Assembly (NCBI GenBank): GCA_004794785.1
Contig: SJOL01006490.1
Location: 688,823-752,822 of the forward strand
Source: Opisthorchis felineus
Lineage: Eukaryota; Platyhelminthes; Trematoda; Opisthorchiida; Opisthorchiidae
Direction of reading: 5' to 3'
Length of the DNA stretch: 64,000 nucleotides
The notes beneath the pieces were generated by a model, which did no database searches, was not told the origin of the DNA, and saw only the letters and a list, made by a program, of their open reading frames with translations. A program made the position numbers and the translations under genes. Below are positions 36,986 through 50,900 of the stretch, in pieces (position 1 is the stretch's first letter; each line of letters begins with the position of its first letter).

Positions 36986-39900
36986 ATGGAAACTTAAATT
37001 GGGCTTCATAGTCCTATGAAAGACGATGCCAGACAGACGTTGTTTCAAAGTGCTCTGTGCTTATCGGCATCGCTGTTGTCCAGGCTTAGGTTGACTCATT
37101 CCTTATCCTTTGCGCTGCGGACTACCATATTGTAATGAACATTTCGTTGGCTCTGTCCGAATACTCCGAAATACGATCTTAAGTGAGAACTGGGGGTGAC
37201 ACGATAGGAGTGCGTACAGTAACCAGGGTTGGACCGTCCGATGGAGACATGCTATGGACTATGAACTGAAGTGACAGTCTTGGATGCTTGCAACAAAGAG
37301 GTCAAATAAAGTATACAGCCAGTCGTCAGCTTCAAGCCTGTAAAATTAGGTATAATGCACTCATTTTCACACTCAACTGAATGACCGAACTGGATGCAAT
37401 TTTTGCAAACATTGTAGTTTCAGCGCATTGTGGGACAACGGAGGTCAGCAGACATTTTCTCTTATAATTAAAATGTACTAAATCTTTACCGCAATATGTT
37501 TGCGGCACTGAGAGTTAAGTTAGCACATCCCCGATTTTCCTCCGTTTCATTCGGCCAATTCTCAGTGGTTCCACTATGAACCATAAATCCACAGCGTTCA
37601 CTCTATTTTGTCTCCTTCGAATTCAGTGTGCAACTGAATTGTGTTTTATAATAAAAATCTAGTTGTATAAAGTGGGTGTTGACGTTTTCCAATGGAATTG
37701 AGGTTTCTTTCTGTTGCCACATAAAACGAATAGGGATTACTCTCAATAGTTTCCGTTCCGACTTGTCAAGTTGGACGTTTAACTACCTACTGGATATAGG
37801 TAAATAATCCATCAGACAAACGGTAGAATTATTCACAAATAATGTTTTCTACCACCTTTTATGCTGATGACATTCTTAGTCGTGGTCTGCAAAGGTATTC
37901 TTCAGAAAGCCATCAAAATTTGCAGCTTCTTGGACTGAACGCTTACCAAATATTTAAATTTCCTATGAAATTTTCCATGGCTACAAGTAAGCTTCTTACT
38001 ACATTGAAAGGAAGGTTACTTCCATTCCTTTACCACACTTTATCTTAAGAGTTCGGCAAATGTTCATTAGCAGTACTCAACCCATCATGCTTTCAAAGTG
38101 CTAGGGGTCATAATCCTCAAAGTTCTATTGCTCTGTGGTTCAAGTCTAAGAGTTAGCATTGCTGCCGAGCCCATCTTGAAGACGGGCTGCGATCAGCTGC
38201 CTGTCCGATTATGGCTAGGTAAAACCAGAGTCACGTGGATTAGGAGGGTGGACTTGCGTAGTGCGTATTATCCCAAAGTGTATAGAATTGCATACACATA
38301 CAGATATATCACATATGGAGGACAACGAATAACATCAAACCGAACCCCTAACGAAAAATGCGTTTCGTTACAGTCCGTGACGTCCTTCAAAAAGTACGTC
38401 ACGTTCCTTTGTAGGACAATACTGTTGCAAAATAACTAGTGGAAATCCGGAACTTTCCAGAGGATTTAGCCATACTTGGGTGCATTTTTTCGTCCTCTAC
38501 TTCTGGTGAGGTTTTACACTAAATTTCAGACACGAGTCGGCATCCACTCTGAAAGGACTATGAGAAATGGAACTAACGTCTCAAATTAAACGTTCATGCT
38601 TGATTAACCCTGCTATTCATATCTTGTTTGCAGACTGTAGGGTTCACATGTCTGGAGATTTGCAAAAGCTCCTACAAATTTGTTGGTCTTGTTTGTGCAA
38701 ACATTTACGCTCTGCTTAAGAGGCTGTTTGATATTGAACTAAACTGCCCGGTCAACTAACACATAGTTTTGTAAGCAACAGTAGAGATCCTTAAACAACA
38801 GATTATATGACGGACTTCCTTCATGCCCGCCTGAAGAGTCACTATACAAACCAAAGGCCTTGTGTGGCTCAGCTTTCCTGGTTTCCTTTACATTTTCTTT
38901 CTCAACAGTTCGTTTGTTCGAGTCTATTCTTAAATTTTGCAAAAAAGGCCTATTGTCAACTCTAGAATAACTAGCAATACAAAATAACTTGGGACAATCA
39001 TTTCAACTATAACAGAACTTGTATGTAGCCCCATAGAGTTTCATTATTTCCATTAAATGTACTAAGAGGTACTGAACAACATTGCCATGGCTATTTTGAA
39101 GGGCCAAGAGATGTTCAGATCCGCAAAAATGGATAGATATAGGACAACCCAGTGGTAAGCAACTCAAGTTACAGCTAAATTCTCTTAAAAGCAGCACCAA
39201 CTACACTAAACTTAGTTTTTCGTGTAATATTCGTTTATTTGCATCATGTGTGACTGCATCAAACTTATTTGTGTACTTGCCTATTGGCAAGGCAAGTTAG
39301 ATAGATGTGCACATAGTACAGTCTTCTGGTTACTTAGAATCTATTATAATTTACTCGGTTAAGAATGCGTCTATTAGCTAAAAGCAAATAAAATACTTAC
39401 CTAATCATCAGAGGTTGGTCAGCGCATTTCCTTTGCGTTGCTCAACGGATTCATGTTCACACGTTCTACACGTTTATCACAACGGGTAATGGACTTCAGT
39501 TTTTTTTGTAATCTTCTATATGTAATGCCGATACCAGACTAGTAGTAGTGAAGGTCGCAAAGCGCTCCAACAATAGGAAGGCGGATAGAAATTCTAGTCA
39601 TTGTGAAAGGTGTTTTCTCAATAAACGTCTTTGATGTTTGATCTCCTCCCACCGGTTTGAACGGTATACTTCCATGTTGTTGCCTAAAACTTCCGCCATG
39701 AATCTAATCCAGACTGATTTACCGAAACATGTCTTTCTCAGACTGGGTCACGGTAAACCACTCCGTCTATCGCGCCCCGTATATATCGATCACTGTCTTC
39801 CATGCGCGAATCCATGCACGGTCTCAGCACCCGTACCGTTTGATTTCCTCAAGAGTTCCAACCGTTCTGCTCACGGTCAGACGCATGCGCGCCATCAGCA

Positions 39901-41433
39901 CAAATACCGCATGGTCCGTAGTTTTCCCCGTTCAACTACCCATGCATTAGCACGCTACATGTATTTTCTCGTTCATCATGTAGATCACACTAATGCGGAG
40001 GAGTAAATACACACAACAGATTAACTTGTCCTAATCGACGCTCACGGCTTGGTTGGATAAAGTCTGTGCTCAAAATGTTCGTCAGAAAGATTGGAAAATT
40101 TAAAGATCAGCGCAGTTACGCACTAAAATTATGTCGGCAGGCCCCAAGACGGTAAACGATAAACTACTGATAAGTATTATTTCGTCCCTCAAGTAGGACT
40201 AATCTAAACCAAAATTTTAGGAAGCACTTAGCAGAGTTTGGCTTTTGATACGACTGACCTCAAATCCCAGCTCAAGAACATTAGTGATGCGCCTAACAAG
40301 AACACAACAGCTCTTCTGTAAACGAGCAGGTGCAGAATTACGGAGAGCGTAGCGGTATTTGGGGCATCTTTTTTACTTTGGATCAAGGCTGTCCGGTTTA
40401 CGTCGAGTGATTGATTAATAATAATTCTAGAACGCGCCTAAGCACTCGAGCCCTGTCAGCTTTCACTTAATGGCTGCTGGGACGTTAAATCGATAGCTGG
40501 CGTTTTTTGGTCGGGAAGCCTGACGGCCTTCCTGAAGCGATTTTGGGGAAGTTGGCTGTTCCCAGTAAGTTTCAGGCACTTTAAATTATTTTCAGGAACC
40601 TGACATTCCTGACAGCATCACTTACAGGATGAAATGTCCATTAAAAACTCCCAAGTCTCTTAGCACTATCAACAATAAAAGATTAGGCTGATGTCTTCAA
40701 GTACTGTTATTGTCTAACATGTCAAAGAGAGCCTTTGCAGATTTACATGTCAGAGGAATAACGGAATATTTTGAAGCCAACATACTTCTGGACTGCTAAG
40801 TTGGGAATGGAACACGTGTCAGTTTTCTGGTATAGAAATAACAAATCAAGCGTTTTGCCTCAAACTGATTTGTGCTCAACCGGCGAATCATAGCACTTGA
40901 AGAAGAAAAGGCTGAAGGAAAGAACTGCATGTTATTGTTTGCTGGCTTTGATTACGAGGACGTTATCGTTATTGCAGCCAACCACACGGTTGACGAGGCA
41001 TTCTCCAGTAGGACGAACGCAACTGAAACTGATATCGACCTTTCCTGAAGAAATAAACCCGACTTTTTAAATTGGGTGCTGCTGTCAGCTTACAAAACTT
41101 ACCTAGCTTTATCGATGCTAAAACGAACATTTACCACAAACTGTGAAGTGGTTTAATTTTGCCACAGCTGTCATCTTAAAAAACGAAAACTAAGTTTAAT
41201 GTATAATTCCTTCGTTGTAAATTCTTCTGTAAGATTGTTTTTGAACCGTTGAATAGCGCACACAGTCACGAATATTGCGAAAAATTGACTAATCAGCATA
41301 TGTAGCTGAAGCCCTCTCTTACGTGATGGCACATTTATTGGTAATTTTTACATCGCGTGCAGTCACTCATTGCTTAATATCATGTCTTTCAGAGGCCGTA
41401 CAATGCGTGTGGTAAAACCAACTCAAGAATAAA
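36986..41433. other. gene-free stretch
   Basis: The frames at 39638-40006 (122 codons, plus) and 38098-38439 (113 codons, plus) are the longest. The former lies in a locally G+C-richer patch. Neither carries a recognised domain. A YADD tetrapeptide at about 37857 is treated as chance. Confidence 0.4.
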
Positions 41434-41531
41434 ATGAGGTTGGTGAAAACTAGGCGACCGTGCCTACCTGGAGGAGCCCCAAGAAGACTGATTCTGCTCG
41501 CGGGCGGTCAGAGTTTTAGAAACCTTATGAG
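41434..41531 (+). repeat. hammerhead-family element, copy F
   Basis: ATGAGGTTGGTGAAAACT (41434 on) and AGAGTTTTAGAAACCTTATGAG (to about 41531) are the two strands of the outer hairpin. Between them come GTGCCTACCTGGAGGAGCC, CCAAGAAG and GGGCGGTC. The stem II loop motif CCCCAAGAAG is kept, but CTGATGA reads CTGGAGG and the GAAA block is lost. The tail GTAGTCTGTTACGTCTGAA (41531 on) matches the tail of the copy at 54.5 kb (AGTAGTGTATTACGTCTG). Confidence 0.6.
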
Positions 41532-42894
41532 TAGTCTGTTACGTCTGAAAAGCAGCTAACTGTTTGTTTATTTGCAAATCTGCTTCTCAAGGATCAGCTC
41601 CGCCGACTAGATTGTGTTACCAACAGGACAGCTACATCATACAACACCTCTGTCTTTAGAGATAATGAGGAAACTATGGTCAACCTTGTGAATGCTCCGT
41701 ACACTGTGACCTAGGTTGAATAGACTAAATAGTGGTGCCTGATGCGATAGCATAGCTTTAGCTGAGTAACTAGTGGAGGTTTTTCTTTTTTAAAAAGTTA
41801 ATTTTTTTTCGACCTTGTCTAGCTTTGCATTAAGAATTCTGCTGATTGCTCATTCAGCTTGCAAGCAACCAAACCCATGGTGATCAACCTGGTGAGCAGA
41901 AAATGGGAGTCAAAATTTACGCAGTCGTGTTATCCCTTTAACTGTCTCCATACTCTGTCAGGTTGCACATCTGTCTTTGACAGGTAGTCTCAGTCTACCT
42001 GAGGCTTCATCTCGAGATCTTAATACCACCCGTGTTTTTGGAGAATGTTTTCCATAGCAAGCCGTTGCTACCTGTACGTTTGATTACTACGACAACATCC
42101 AGCCCATGATGCGCAATGCTCATCAATAGTAACCATCTGGTTAGCCAAGGTAACAAACATCCTGGAAAGCGGACGTCTGGTTTTCCATGGGAATACAGAG
42201 GCCTGAATCGGAACGATATTGTGAATAACACGCAGACGTGCCAGACAACAAACAGACACGAGTTATGTCTTTACAGCTGTTCGCGTTAGCAGGGCGAAAA
42301 ACGAATACTGATACTAGCTGATCTGAGTATTCGAAAGGAAGATGAATATCACCTGCACCCGTAATGATTTCCATCCCCAGTGACATGGACATTTATTAAT
42401 TTTGTTCCATTCGACGATGCATACTAACTTTTGGCTTACCATCTGCTTGGATAAAATCTACCGTTTGTTCACCAACTTCAAAGGATTATCAGCTGTCAGC
42501 TTTTATAGTCGCATTGTTAGTGTTGGGAACATTAAGTGGCTAATAATGGGACGGATCCGAACATCAGGTGAAGCTAACATGACTTGGATTTTTGCAGCAC
42601 AAGTGGTTTTAGTCTAATGTGTGGACGTATTCTGGCTAAATGGAGCATCGCTAATTTGCTCACTCCAATGAGACAGCTAAAATTCCTCGTCCAAAGTTTG
42701 CCATCGAAAGATGCACCGATAAAATGAATTAACTAATCGAGCGACTGGTGGTCTCTTGGCATAAACCACCTGGACAAAATAGTCACACGACGGTCATGCC
42801 CACCACATTCATGTCAAGTAGCTTGTGGTAATTGTTACTAAAGATGGGATGTGCGTATGTTTAATCCAGGAAGTAAAGCAAACATGCTGTCTAT
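41532..42894. other. gene-free stretch
   Basis: Short overlapping minus-strand frames (42007-42392) occur with no recognised domain. Nothing else was seen. Confidence 0.4.
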
Positions 42895-43200
42895 AAGTTT
42901 GGGCAATCAGCTGAGCCCTTTACAATGAACTAATGACCACACTTCTTTAGACTTCAAAGACCTCAGCCTGACCGACACTCAAACCCAAAGAACAACTCGT
43001 AGATGCCGGTAAAATAGTCATTTGCACATTATGCTTGTGTTGACGACAGACTCACATCAGCTCCTCGTTTATGATATTTTTAACCGGATGTGTTACACAA
43101 AGGACTACGCATTGCTGATAAGCCCCGGGAAAAGATAAAACCGCTAATGGTTCGTTGCAGGGTTTTCAGTCAACTCTTGAGTAGTATGTAATTCTAAAGG
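42895..43200 (+). repeat. hammerhead-family element, copy E
   Basis: It has GGCAATCAGCTGAGCCCTTT near the left end (about 42903), the arm (GTCATTTGCACATTATG at 43019, then CAGCTCCTCGTTTATGATAT from about 43060), and then the ribozyme region: GGACTACG, CTGATAAGCCCC (43115 on), AAAACCG, and a 3' stem TTTTCAGTCAACTCTTGAG followed by TAGTATGTAATTCT. The conserved CTGATGA reads CTGATAA (G8 to A), and stem III with its cleavage triplet is eroded. Confidence 0.6.
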
Positions 43201-46200
43201 AAACTCACGTATATCGTCTTCAAGTCCCTGTTTGAACCATTATATCTGAAGACAGGGGGGTACTTGTTTTTGTTCGTGACGTATTCTTATCAACAACAAA
43301 ACCTGGAACGAGTTTTATAGATATGCAGAGGGCTGTAACAAAAAATGAACAATTTGGATCGCTTTGCTTACTCTAAAATAATCCTGGAACAAGATGCTTC
43401 CGCAACACACCAAAAGTAGACAGAAAAATAAACTGTTATAAGATGTGATGAGTGTGTTCCTCTATGCTTGGACCATTTTGTGTACCACAGGAAAGTAAGT
43501 TGTACAGAAATGGATTTTTTCTATCTTCCAGTTGCACGCAGAGTCATTCGCCTATAAAGTGCCAGCACACGGCGATAAAAGAAGCCCCCGGATCAACAAC
43601 ATTTTGTTTCACGTACACAACAGACTAGGGTCGAAGCTAGTCTCGGTCAGGCTAAAGTCTATGAATTTGAATTTGGACGGAAATGGGTGTGTGAGTTGAC
43701 CTATACGATACTGCGTACAAATGGTGATGTTCTCCGTCTATTCAGTTCTGCCAAAACAGCGGAGCTTCTACACGAAAAACAGAAAAAGTCGCTGGACACA
43801 GCCCGCTGACAGCGATGACTCGACTGCAGTTGGCGGGATTTGCCTTCAGGTGAAGCAGTGTCATCTAACGCATTAAACATTTTATGTCTACCGCCTCCTC
43901 ATAAGCTCATTATTGTCATCTCCATTGAAATTCTAATCCTGGAAACCCTGGCGTTTGACAGAAAAATGAGCTGTTTCCTCGTTAACCAAGGCATCATATA
44001 TTTCTTCGAAAATTACGGTCATATTTAAGCTCTTTGTTGGCGGCATCCCTCGTGTAAGTTTCTTCGTCTCCATTTAATGTCCTATCTAGGCTTTTTGCAC
44101 ATAATAGTACAATACTTTAAAAACGAAGCCACTGACTAATGAGCTAGGCCACGAAGCGTCCCACTTCCTCAGTGATTTGCCTGGATAGCTAAAAGGTTCA
44201 TCATTCGCTTAATTGCAAATCTGTTGTCTAGACGAGCGCCGTTCCGTGCCTAAAAGAGCTTTTCCGTTTCTTTAAACTAATCTTGCGCTGGCTAAGTTTT
44301 TTTTTGAGATATCATCATCCCATCATCCCACCTTTCTCGGAATTTAGTACATCTGGTTAGTCCGCTTACCCATAATTTCGTTTAGGTATGGGTATTTGGT
44401 TACCTTGCTTGGCAGAATTGAAGAATGATCACGACTTAGGCAGGCGGAACACACCCCAATTCGGATGTAATGGCCTATAAGTCAATCCGCACGCCCATTT
44501 CCGTCCAGCGTCAAATCCTGGGACTATTACGCCATTAAGATCAGCTTCATCTGTAGCCTGTTGTTTACTCAAAATGGAACTGCGAAAACACAAGCGGTCG
44601 GCCATGTCTGTGACATCTTCCTGATGAGTAACTTTCCCCTGGTATTTTGAAGGTAAAAAGCCCAGTTTTGTCCCATTTATTTAACTTGTCATGATACACG
44701 CCTGTGAAATGTACCCGGTGCAAGCTATAACACTTTCTCCTTGGCTGCGCTCTTTGCGCTCCCAAAAAGCTAATTCGTTTACCCCGTCCAATAGAATTTT
44801 GCCGGATTTTGACAAGCGGATTCGTCGAAAACTTATATACTTTTGTGTAATTTATAGTGACACATGTTTCTCCGTTTGAGTTGTGGAACGTTTGTGGCTT
44901 ACTCCCTATTGTTCGCCTTGTGCTTTACTGGTAAATGACAACTTTGGACAAAAACACTGTAGGGGATGAGTAGATTTTGGGTGGACTTACTTCATCACAA
45001 TGATGTGTTTAAGATGATGCCACAAAAAAATCTCTTTAAAGGTTATTATTTTGTTTGCTTGGCTCCGTTTCATTTGATTTATCCACAGCGTGCTAGCTTC
45101 TGGAGCAAAACTGATGGGCTCAGTTTGCTTGTTAGAAGTCCTCCATTCTTACTCCGGTATTTGATATTTTGGAGTTATAAATACCACTTTCTAAGAAGTC
45201 AAACTAGGATGTCTATTTTTCAAGCTTTGAAAGGCAATGAACTAGAAGTATAAGTAATAACTAGTTCCTTTCGTTTGGTCCAAGGAGATTTAACAAATAT
45301 AGTGCCAATAAAATCTCTACAGTTCTGTAATTTTTTGATGCCAAAGATCACAAAGTATAAACCTAAATTACTGAGGACTAATTACTGTTTGTTTTAAATT
45401 ATACACAATTTGAGAATTTTGGTTCGAGTTCAAAAATAAAACTGTATTATATGAGGTTGAATCAGGCAGTCGGCTAGCTTGAGCTATACAGTGTATATCA
45501 GAAAATTCGGTGACTTTTTCATCCAGCAGCCACGTACTTGCATTCCGTACTTTCTCAGAGAACCTTATTTAATCCCCGACAAAAGAAATCATGAAGGCTA
45601 CGAATATCAATAACTCAGATAATTTTTTATTGAACCAGTCTGAAACTTGTTATGATGAACCGTTGTTGTTACTGAACCACGGGCTTCTCAAATGTGCAGA
45701 AAACTTAAAAGGTCAAACATGTATCCAACAGTGAGGAATGTAAAGTTACACTGCAAGAGTGTTTTGCTTTCAGCATGTATTCCTGTCTGGTCGTATGAAG
45801 TTCAGGATAACACAGAGTTCAACAGAAGTGTTCGTTCATGTAAGTGTTTAACCAATTGTTGCTACTTCCAGTCGACAACTTAACAGGCTTTACGAGGAAT
45901 TTACTGCGTTGCTGAACAATATTATGCATCAAGTTTACTAGTGCTATTTATTGCAGATTAAGATTGGTATAGATTTTCTGGTTTTATGTAAGTGTGTCTT
46001 ATGAGCTGATGTTGAGCAATGCGCCGAAAATAGAGACTGAGATTATATTTGCTCTAACTGCAAAGTCTGAAGGGAATCACTAGGTTGCCTGTGTTAAGAG
46101 GTTGACAGAAGACTGTCTTAATTTGGCACTTTGTTGCTAATGGAAGAGTGGCTGCCCAGTTCACGAGTGTCAAAAGAGAAACTTGACAAAACCAGCCAAA

Positions 46201-46384
46201 GTAGTCGCTATAGAAGTTCTGGTCCCCCATTTTAGGATGTTGATTGCGTCTAAATTAGTGCCATTACAAAAGGATTCTTATCAGACATTCACTTCTAGAG
46301 GCTGCTTATGCTCTGAAGGTCGGCGTGCCAATTTTTAGTAGGAACTTAGGAGACACTTAGTCTAGAAGAAATGCGCTATTTATA
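43201..46384. other. gene-free stretch
   Basis: No recognised gene or repeat. A perfect 7-bp hairpin (AGACTAG, 8-base loop, CTAGTCT) lies at about 43622-43643. The longest frame is 44966-45253 (95 codons, plus), with nothing recognisable in it. Confidence 0.4.
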
Positions 46385-46470
46385 AGTCTGCTGAAAGACC
46401 TTTGACGGTTTGACCGGTTTTGCTTTTCTTGGAGCCCAAGAAATAGGCGCACTCCTTGAGGTTCCGTTAA
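46385..46470 (-). repeat. hammerhead-family element, copy G (partial)
   Basis: On the minus strand: AAGGAGTGCGCCTAT, CTTGGGCTCCAAGAA, AAGCAAAACCGGTCAAACC, CGTCAAAGGTCTTTCAGCAG. The stem II loop CCAAGAA, the self-complementary ACCGGT and the following C are kept. The CTGATGA segment is replaced and G12 is A. The outer stem is only partly present, and the arm was not found nearby. Confidence 0.5.
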
Positions 46471-49432
46471 GTTGATATTTTGCATACGTCCTAATCGTAC
46501 GTAGTCCGCGAGATACATTTATTTGCCACTGACGGGCGGCTCCACTGAATCCTAGCAGAATCTACCCTCCATTATATTCTTTAAATTCGCCTCAAATTCT
46601 CACCAAAATCACCTGATTCATACCGCCTGTAATAGTTCCAAAGGTTACTTCTGTTTCATTTTGCTTCAAACTTTGCAGAACGTTGTCCAGTCAAATAATA
46701 AACGTCAGAGAAATTTGTGTAGTTTATGATTTTTAGAGGGTCTTCAGCCTATTTCTCTGGGTGAATTGCAAACATTTTTTGAGAGTGGCTCATACTAAAC
46801 CAATTTGAAACGATAGAACATCTTACAGGATGTGGCTTACATTTGGTATTTATGATCGATCAGCTACTTACTGCTTTTACACAAAGAGTTTTTTCGGAAG
46901 TTTTCTTCCAAATTCAAAACGTATCTTCTTTAGCTTCAGTTCATGGGAAGATATATCGGGTCTTCGAGTTTACAACGTGAATAGGTTTCTAATGTGGTCC
47001 AAATATTGAGCTGGTAAGTTTTAAAATTAAGTTAAATCAGGTTGCTGTAAATTAACATCGGTAAGCAATAATCTTTGCCTCCTTGCAGTAGATCTATAAA
47101 AACAACTGGCAGAAACCTGCGGGCTGAGCGTGCTTTTGTTGAAGCACTTTCTGTGGAACAAAGAAACCGTTCTATTCTGAGTGGGCCTAACGGCCTCCAC
47201 GCAAAAAAGCGTAGAAAATGTCTTCTAGTCTTGTCTAGCAAATAAACCTCAGGAGAAGCTCCTAACAATTATTTTTCGTAAAGCATTTGTTTGGTAGATT
47301 GCTCCGATACAAACTTATCAACTAAGTCCATCTGGTGCAGTCGCTTGACGCACTTGAACATGCAGGCTACTCCATCTAAAAAAGTTTGTTACCGCATTTG
47401 ACCTAGAGAATTTTTCAGACAGTGGGACGAATGAATAGTAACCAAGAAGTCAAAAGCCAGTGCGATATCTTTTAATCATATTCCAAAGTACGTTAGAACC
47501 CATATTTGATTCCTGTGGAATTTCTTCTATGTCATAAAATTTGTCTAAATATAGTTCATAGTTTACGACTTCCTCAGTGATCCAAAACCACTGATCAGAG
47601 GAGTGTATGACTACTACCTCCATGTCCAAACAAAACAATGTCAAAGTCTCGTGTGGCAACATTCCGGAATCCAGCCAAATAATTGCTACAATAATCTGGG
47701 ATTCTCTTAAGTCCATGGTTTGGTAATTATCAAGCCCTTTGCAAAAATCGGAAACTGTTCAGGTTGAACATTAAGTATCTACTAGCGGTTTGTTTTTTGT
47801 AATAAGTCACAACAACTGAGTAAACCTAACAAGCAACAAATGATAAAATGAAATCAATCCCAGCCAGAAAAACAAAAGGTTGATTGGGAAACGCAAATAT
47901 TTCGCAAAATTTTGTCCTCCATCCCATCTGGATTGCTTTTGGTAAAATAAAAGTAGGCAAATGTTATAGCACTTTAAAGTGTAGAATATATAATTTATCT
48001 GCACACATGCTTGGACTTTTCATTGCACCAATCTGGAATTTGGTTTCTACCGCGAATTCTCTCACTAAAGTTGAACCATCATCTAATCGACCTAAAAAAC
48101 AACCTTTTGTTTGTTTTCTTTTGAAAATCCTCGTCAACACTGTGAGTACCAAAACCGATACGCGTTCACTTGGCTGATCTTTGTGCCTGTAGTCAGACAA
48201 TACCCGGTTTGTTCAAAAAAGTTCCCGTCACCTTTTTGGTAGTGTAAGACGCTTATGCGGCCAATAAAGGCCGCAGCTTTCCATTCCTACCATTAGGCAG
48301 CCGTTAGCTCAACCTTTACCCATCCTGGCCAGTAAGGTGGCCTAAGTAGATTTTACAGGCATAAATCTAAGAAAACATTTCACTTGGTTTATTTGCAAAC
48401 GTTTTTTCTGTTATATTCCTATATTTCTCATATCAGCCAAGCTGATCTTTCCCTAGGACAGTTTGACAGCTCCTTTGAAGGCAGCCCCACAATCTTTGGG
48501 GCTATCTTGCCACACCGTGGTAAAATTATGAAACATTTTTTATTTCCAGCAGCAGATAATAACCGGGAGCTTTGAGCCAAAAATGAGAAAATACAACACA
48601 CCGTCACTTTATCGTGCGTATTTTTCTGAGCAAGAAATTTAAATGCAGTCCTTAGTGAAACTAAATAAATTTTTTTTTAAATTTGATCAATATTATTACT
48701 AATCTTAACAGTAGGTTGCTCGCAGGAATTTCAGCAGTAGCAAGTTATTTTGTAAGTTTATCTAACTTTAGTGGACTTCATCACCTGTTATGGTGTTTTT
48801 CGGTCGTATCAACATGGGAGGTAGGTGAATCTTCTTTCAGTAAACTCCACTGTTTTACAGCATAATACAACTAATTTAGCTGTTTTTTTTTGTTGTCTCG
48901 AGTTTTAAACAACACCTTTTCGTATGTTCCATACGTGACCAACTTCTATTGACATGTGTAATTACCACTAGTTGAATTCTGGGGAATTGGTGTACGAAAC
49001 AGGTGTTTCACTGTTGCAACAATCGTGTACACGGAATTTTCGATTCCGTTTGTTTATACATACCATGGTAGGTTGATGTTGGTGGCTTCCGAAAAATGGT
49101 CTAACAGCTAGCAACAAAATTCACTTTCTTATTTTCTGCGTGAAGTTAATACTGCAAGCCCCCAAAACGAGAAAAACCATCAACGTTGTGTTAAGTGAGC
49201 AGACGATTTTACAAGTTGTAAACTTACGGTTTTTCGTAGCTTAAAATTTAAGCTCCATAAACTGCTGAAGATAAAAACCTGACGTATAAGTGCAAGCCAT
49301 TTTTTAAGCAGATATTTGAAGGAAAGCAAAAACGCAACTTGAAACAATGCAAGAATGAGAATAGTGTTGATTATAAAACTCACAAGCGTAGTTTGCATAG
49401 CTTTCCTCTTATGGGACACAGACTTGAAAGAC

Positions 49433-49435
<3 letters not shown>
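46471..49435. other. gene-free stretch with one acidic frame
   Basis: The frame 47716-47450 (88 codons, minus, ATG start) translates to an acidic, hydrophobic protein with no motif I know; frames of this length are expected by chance. The frames around 47884-48200 are open on both strands. No repeat copy was recognised. Confidence 0.35.

Positions 49436-49477
<42 letters not shown>
49436..49477. repeat. (TA)n microsatellite
   Basis: This is an uninterrupted TA dinucleotide tract of about 42 bases, followed by TCACATATATATTCACAT. Two short open frames that read as repeated Tyr-Ile are an artefact of this tract. Confidence 0.95.
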
Positions 49478-49480
<3 letters not shown>

Positions 49481-50689
49481 CATATATATTCACATTAACA
49501 CAAAACAATTTGTGCTGTTTATTACCCGTCTGGTAGAAAGACACGTGTCAAATGTTAAAGCGTCGCGTAAACGCATTACTTGCCTTCGCAACCACCAGAT
49601 TCTTGTTCTATATGTTTGTTTGACTCAACATTAAATATTCATTACAACCTTTGTGTTTCCTTCTCATTTAAATAACAGATTTCTCGCGCTCCTTTGGGAC
49701 AACACTGTTTGCCAATCCCTAAATAATTGCAACTTTTAACTTGTGTTTCCCAATTTTTTCTCTAAATAAAAACTATCAACGAGAAAGTAAACTATTACAG
49801 TGTTAAAATGGTAAACCACATATTAGACCTACAAAAAGTTTGTATACTTGGTTTGTGCGTTTTCGTCTCGGCTTCTAATAATACCTGCGCAGAAAAGCCA
49901 CAAAATTCTCCCGAATGAACCAGACAACGTATCGTTCTAGCCCATATCTATAAAATCTAAGAAACAGTACTTGTGTAGCTTCTAAGTATCCTTGTTCTGC
50001 ATCCCCCTCCTGCAACCGAGACAAACCATTCCTTTTACTGTCAATGTCATTCCAGTAGTGTTTGAGTAGATCTCCTGGGAGTAATAGCGAAACTATCAGA
50101 TGGAAAACTTAGCCCACCTACCAACACACCCAGCTGCCAACTGTCTACCCCACGTTATTTATGCTTGACTGGCGCGATTGCCGATGCTACAGTGGCCAAA
50201 TTGGTCCGAACAGGAAAGGTAATGAAATTTGGTAATCAATTCACTTACGCCATCCACCCACTTTTTATGCATCTTCAGCCACCAACAACAATTTTCGCAT
50301 TATTATAAAGCATCACATTAGGCAGTCAGTTAGACATGATGGAAAGACTATCAAATTTTGACAAACCTTGAAAAGAGTTAATCTCACTGCGCAAGAAATA
50401 AAGGCTTTATAAGATTTGATGCTTGAATTCGAGTTACACCCATCCTACTGTGAGATTTATGGGACGGATTTACCCTATCAAGCTGCCAGTCAACAATGAA
50501 GGTTCATCAAGTTGTTGTTTTTGGTAAACAGTAAGGCATAAACATCCGTTTATAAAAAACAGTATTCCCAGTCAGGTTGTGCATGCTGGATTCACTTAAG
50601 TTTTCCTCAGTGGCCAGTTCATTCAGCTGCCCTTTACTTCTGATCAGCGCTTGTAATTCGCTCAAGGAAAGCAGTTTCAATAGATACTC
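49478..50689. other. gene-free stretch
   Basis: No open frame of note, no RNA gene and no repeat recognised. The final 70 bases may belong to the leader of the element that follows. Confidence 0.4.
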
Positions 50690-50900
50690 TTATCTGCACA
50701 TTAATTTTTTTGGCATGGGACTCAGCCAAATCTAAATGAATCTCTCATTTATGGCGCTATTCTTCGAGCAGAGCACCAGGTTGACTAAAACGGGAGAACG
50801 ACGCCTATTTGATGCTCCCAAGAAGGGCAAAACCGTTTCTGAGCTGCCGAACAGTTTCCAGCAACATTATGAATAGTGTGTAGCGTCTAGACAATAAATT
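50690..50900 (+). repeat. hammerhead-family element, copy D
   Basis: The arm (GAATCTCTCATTTATGGCG at about 50738, GAGCACCAGG at 50771) runs straight into a sense ribozyme hairpin (50778-50871): ACGCCTATTTGATG, CTCCCAAGAAGGG (the best preserved stem II in the window), CAAAACCG, GAGCTGCCGAACAGTTTCC, GCAACATTATG. The tail is AATAGTGTGTAGCGTCTAGA. The core has lost part of CTGATGA, and the GGTC before the cleavage site is gone. Up to about 70 further bases on the left may belong to the leader. Confidence 0.6.

Noticed and set aside
37842..38048. FYADDIL peptide, like the catalytic box of reverse transcriptases
   Set aside because: The surrounding residues do not fit any retrotransposon reverse transcriptase (no upstream fingers/palm motifs and no downstream G-x-x-x-N-x-x-K block), and the frame is only 68 codons.
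49339..49634. Tyr-Ile repeat proteins
   Set aside because: Translation of the (TA)n microsatellite.
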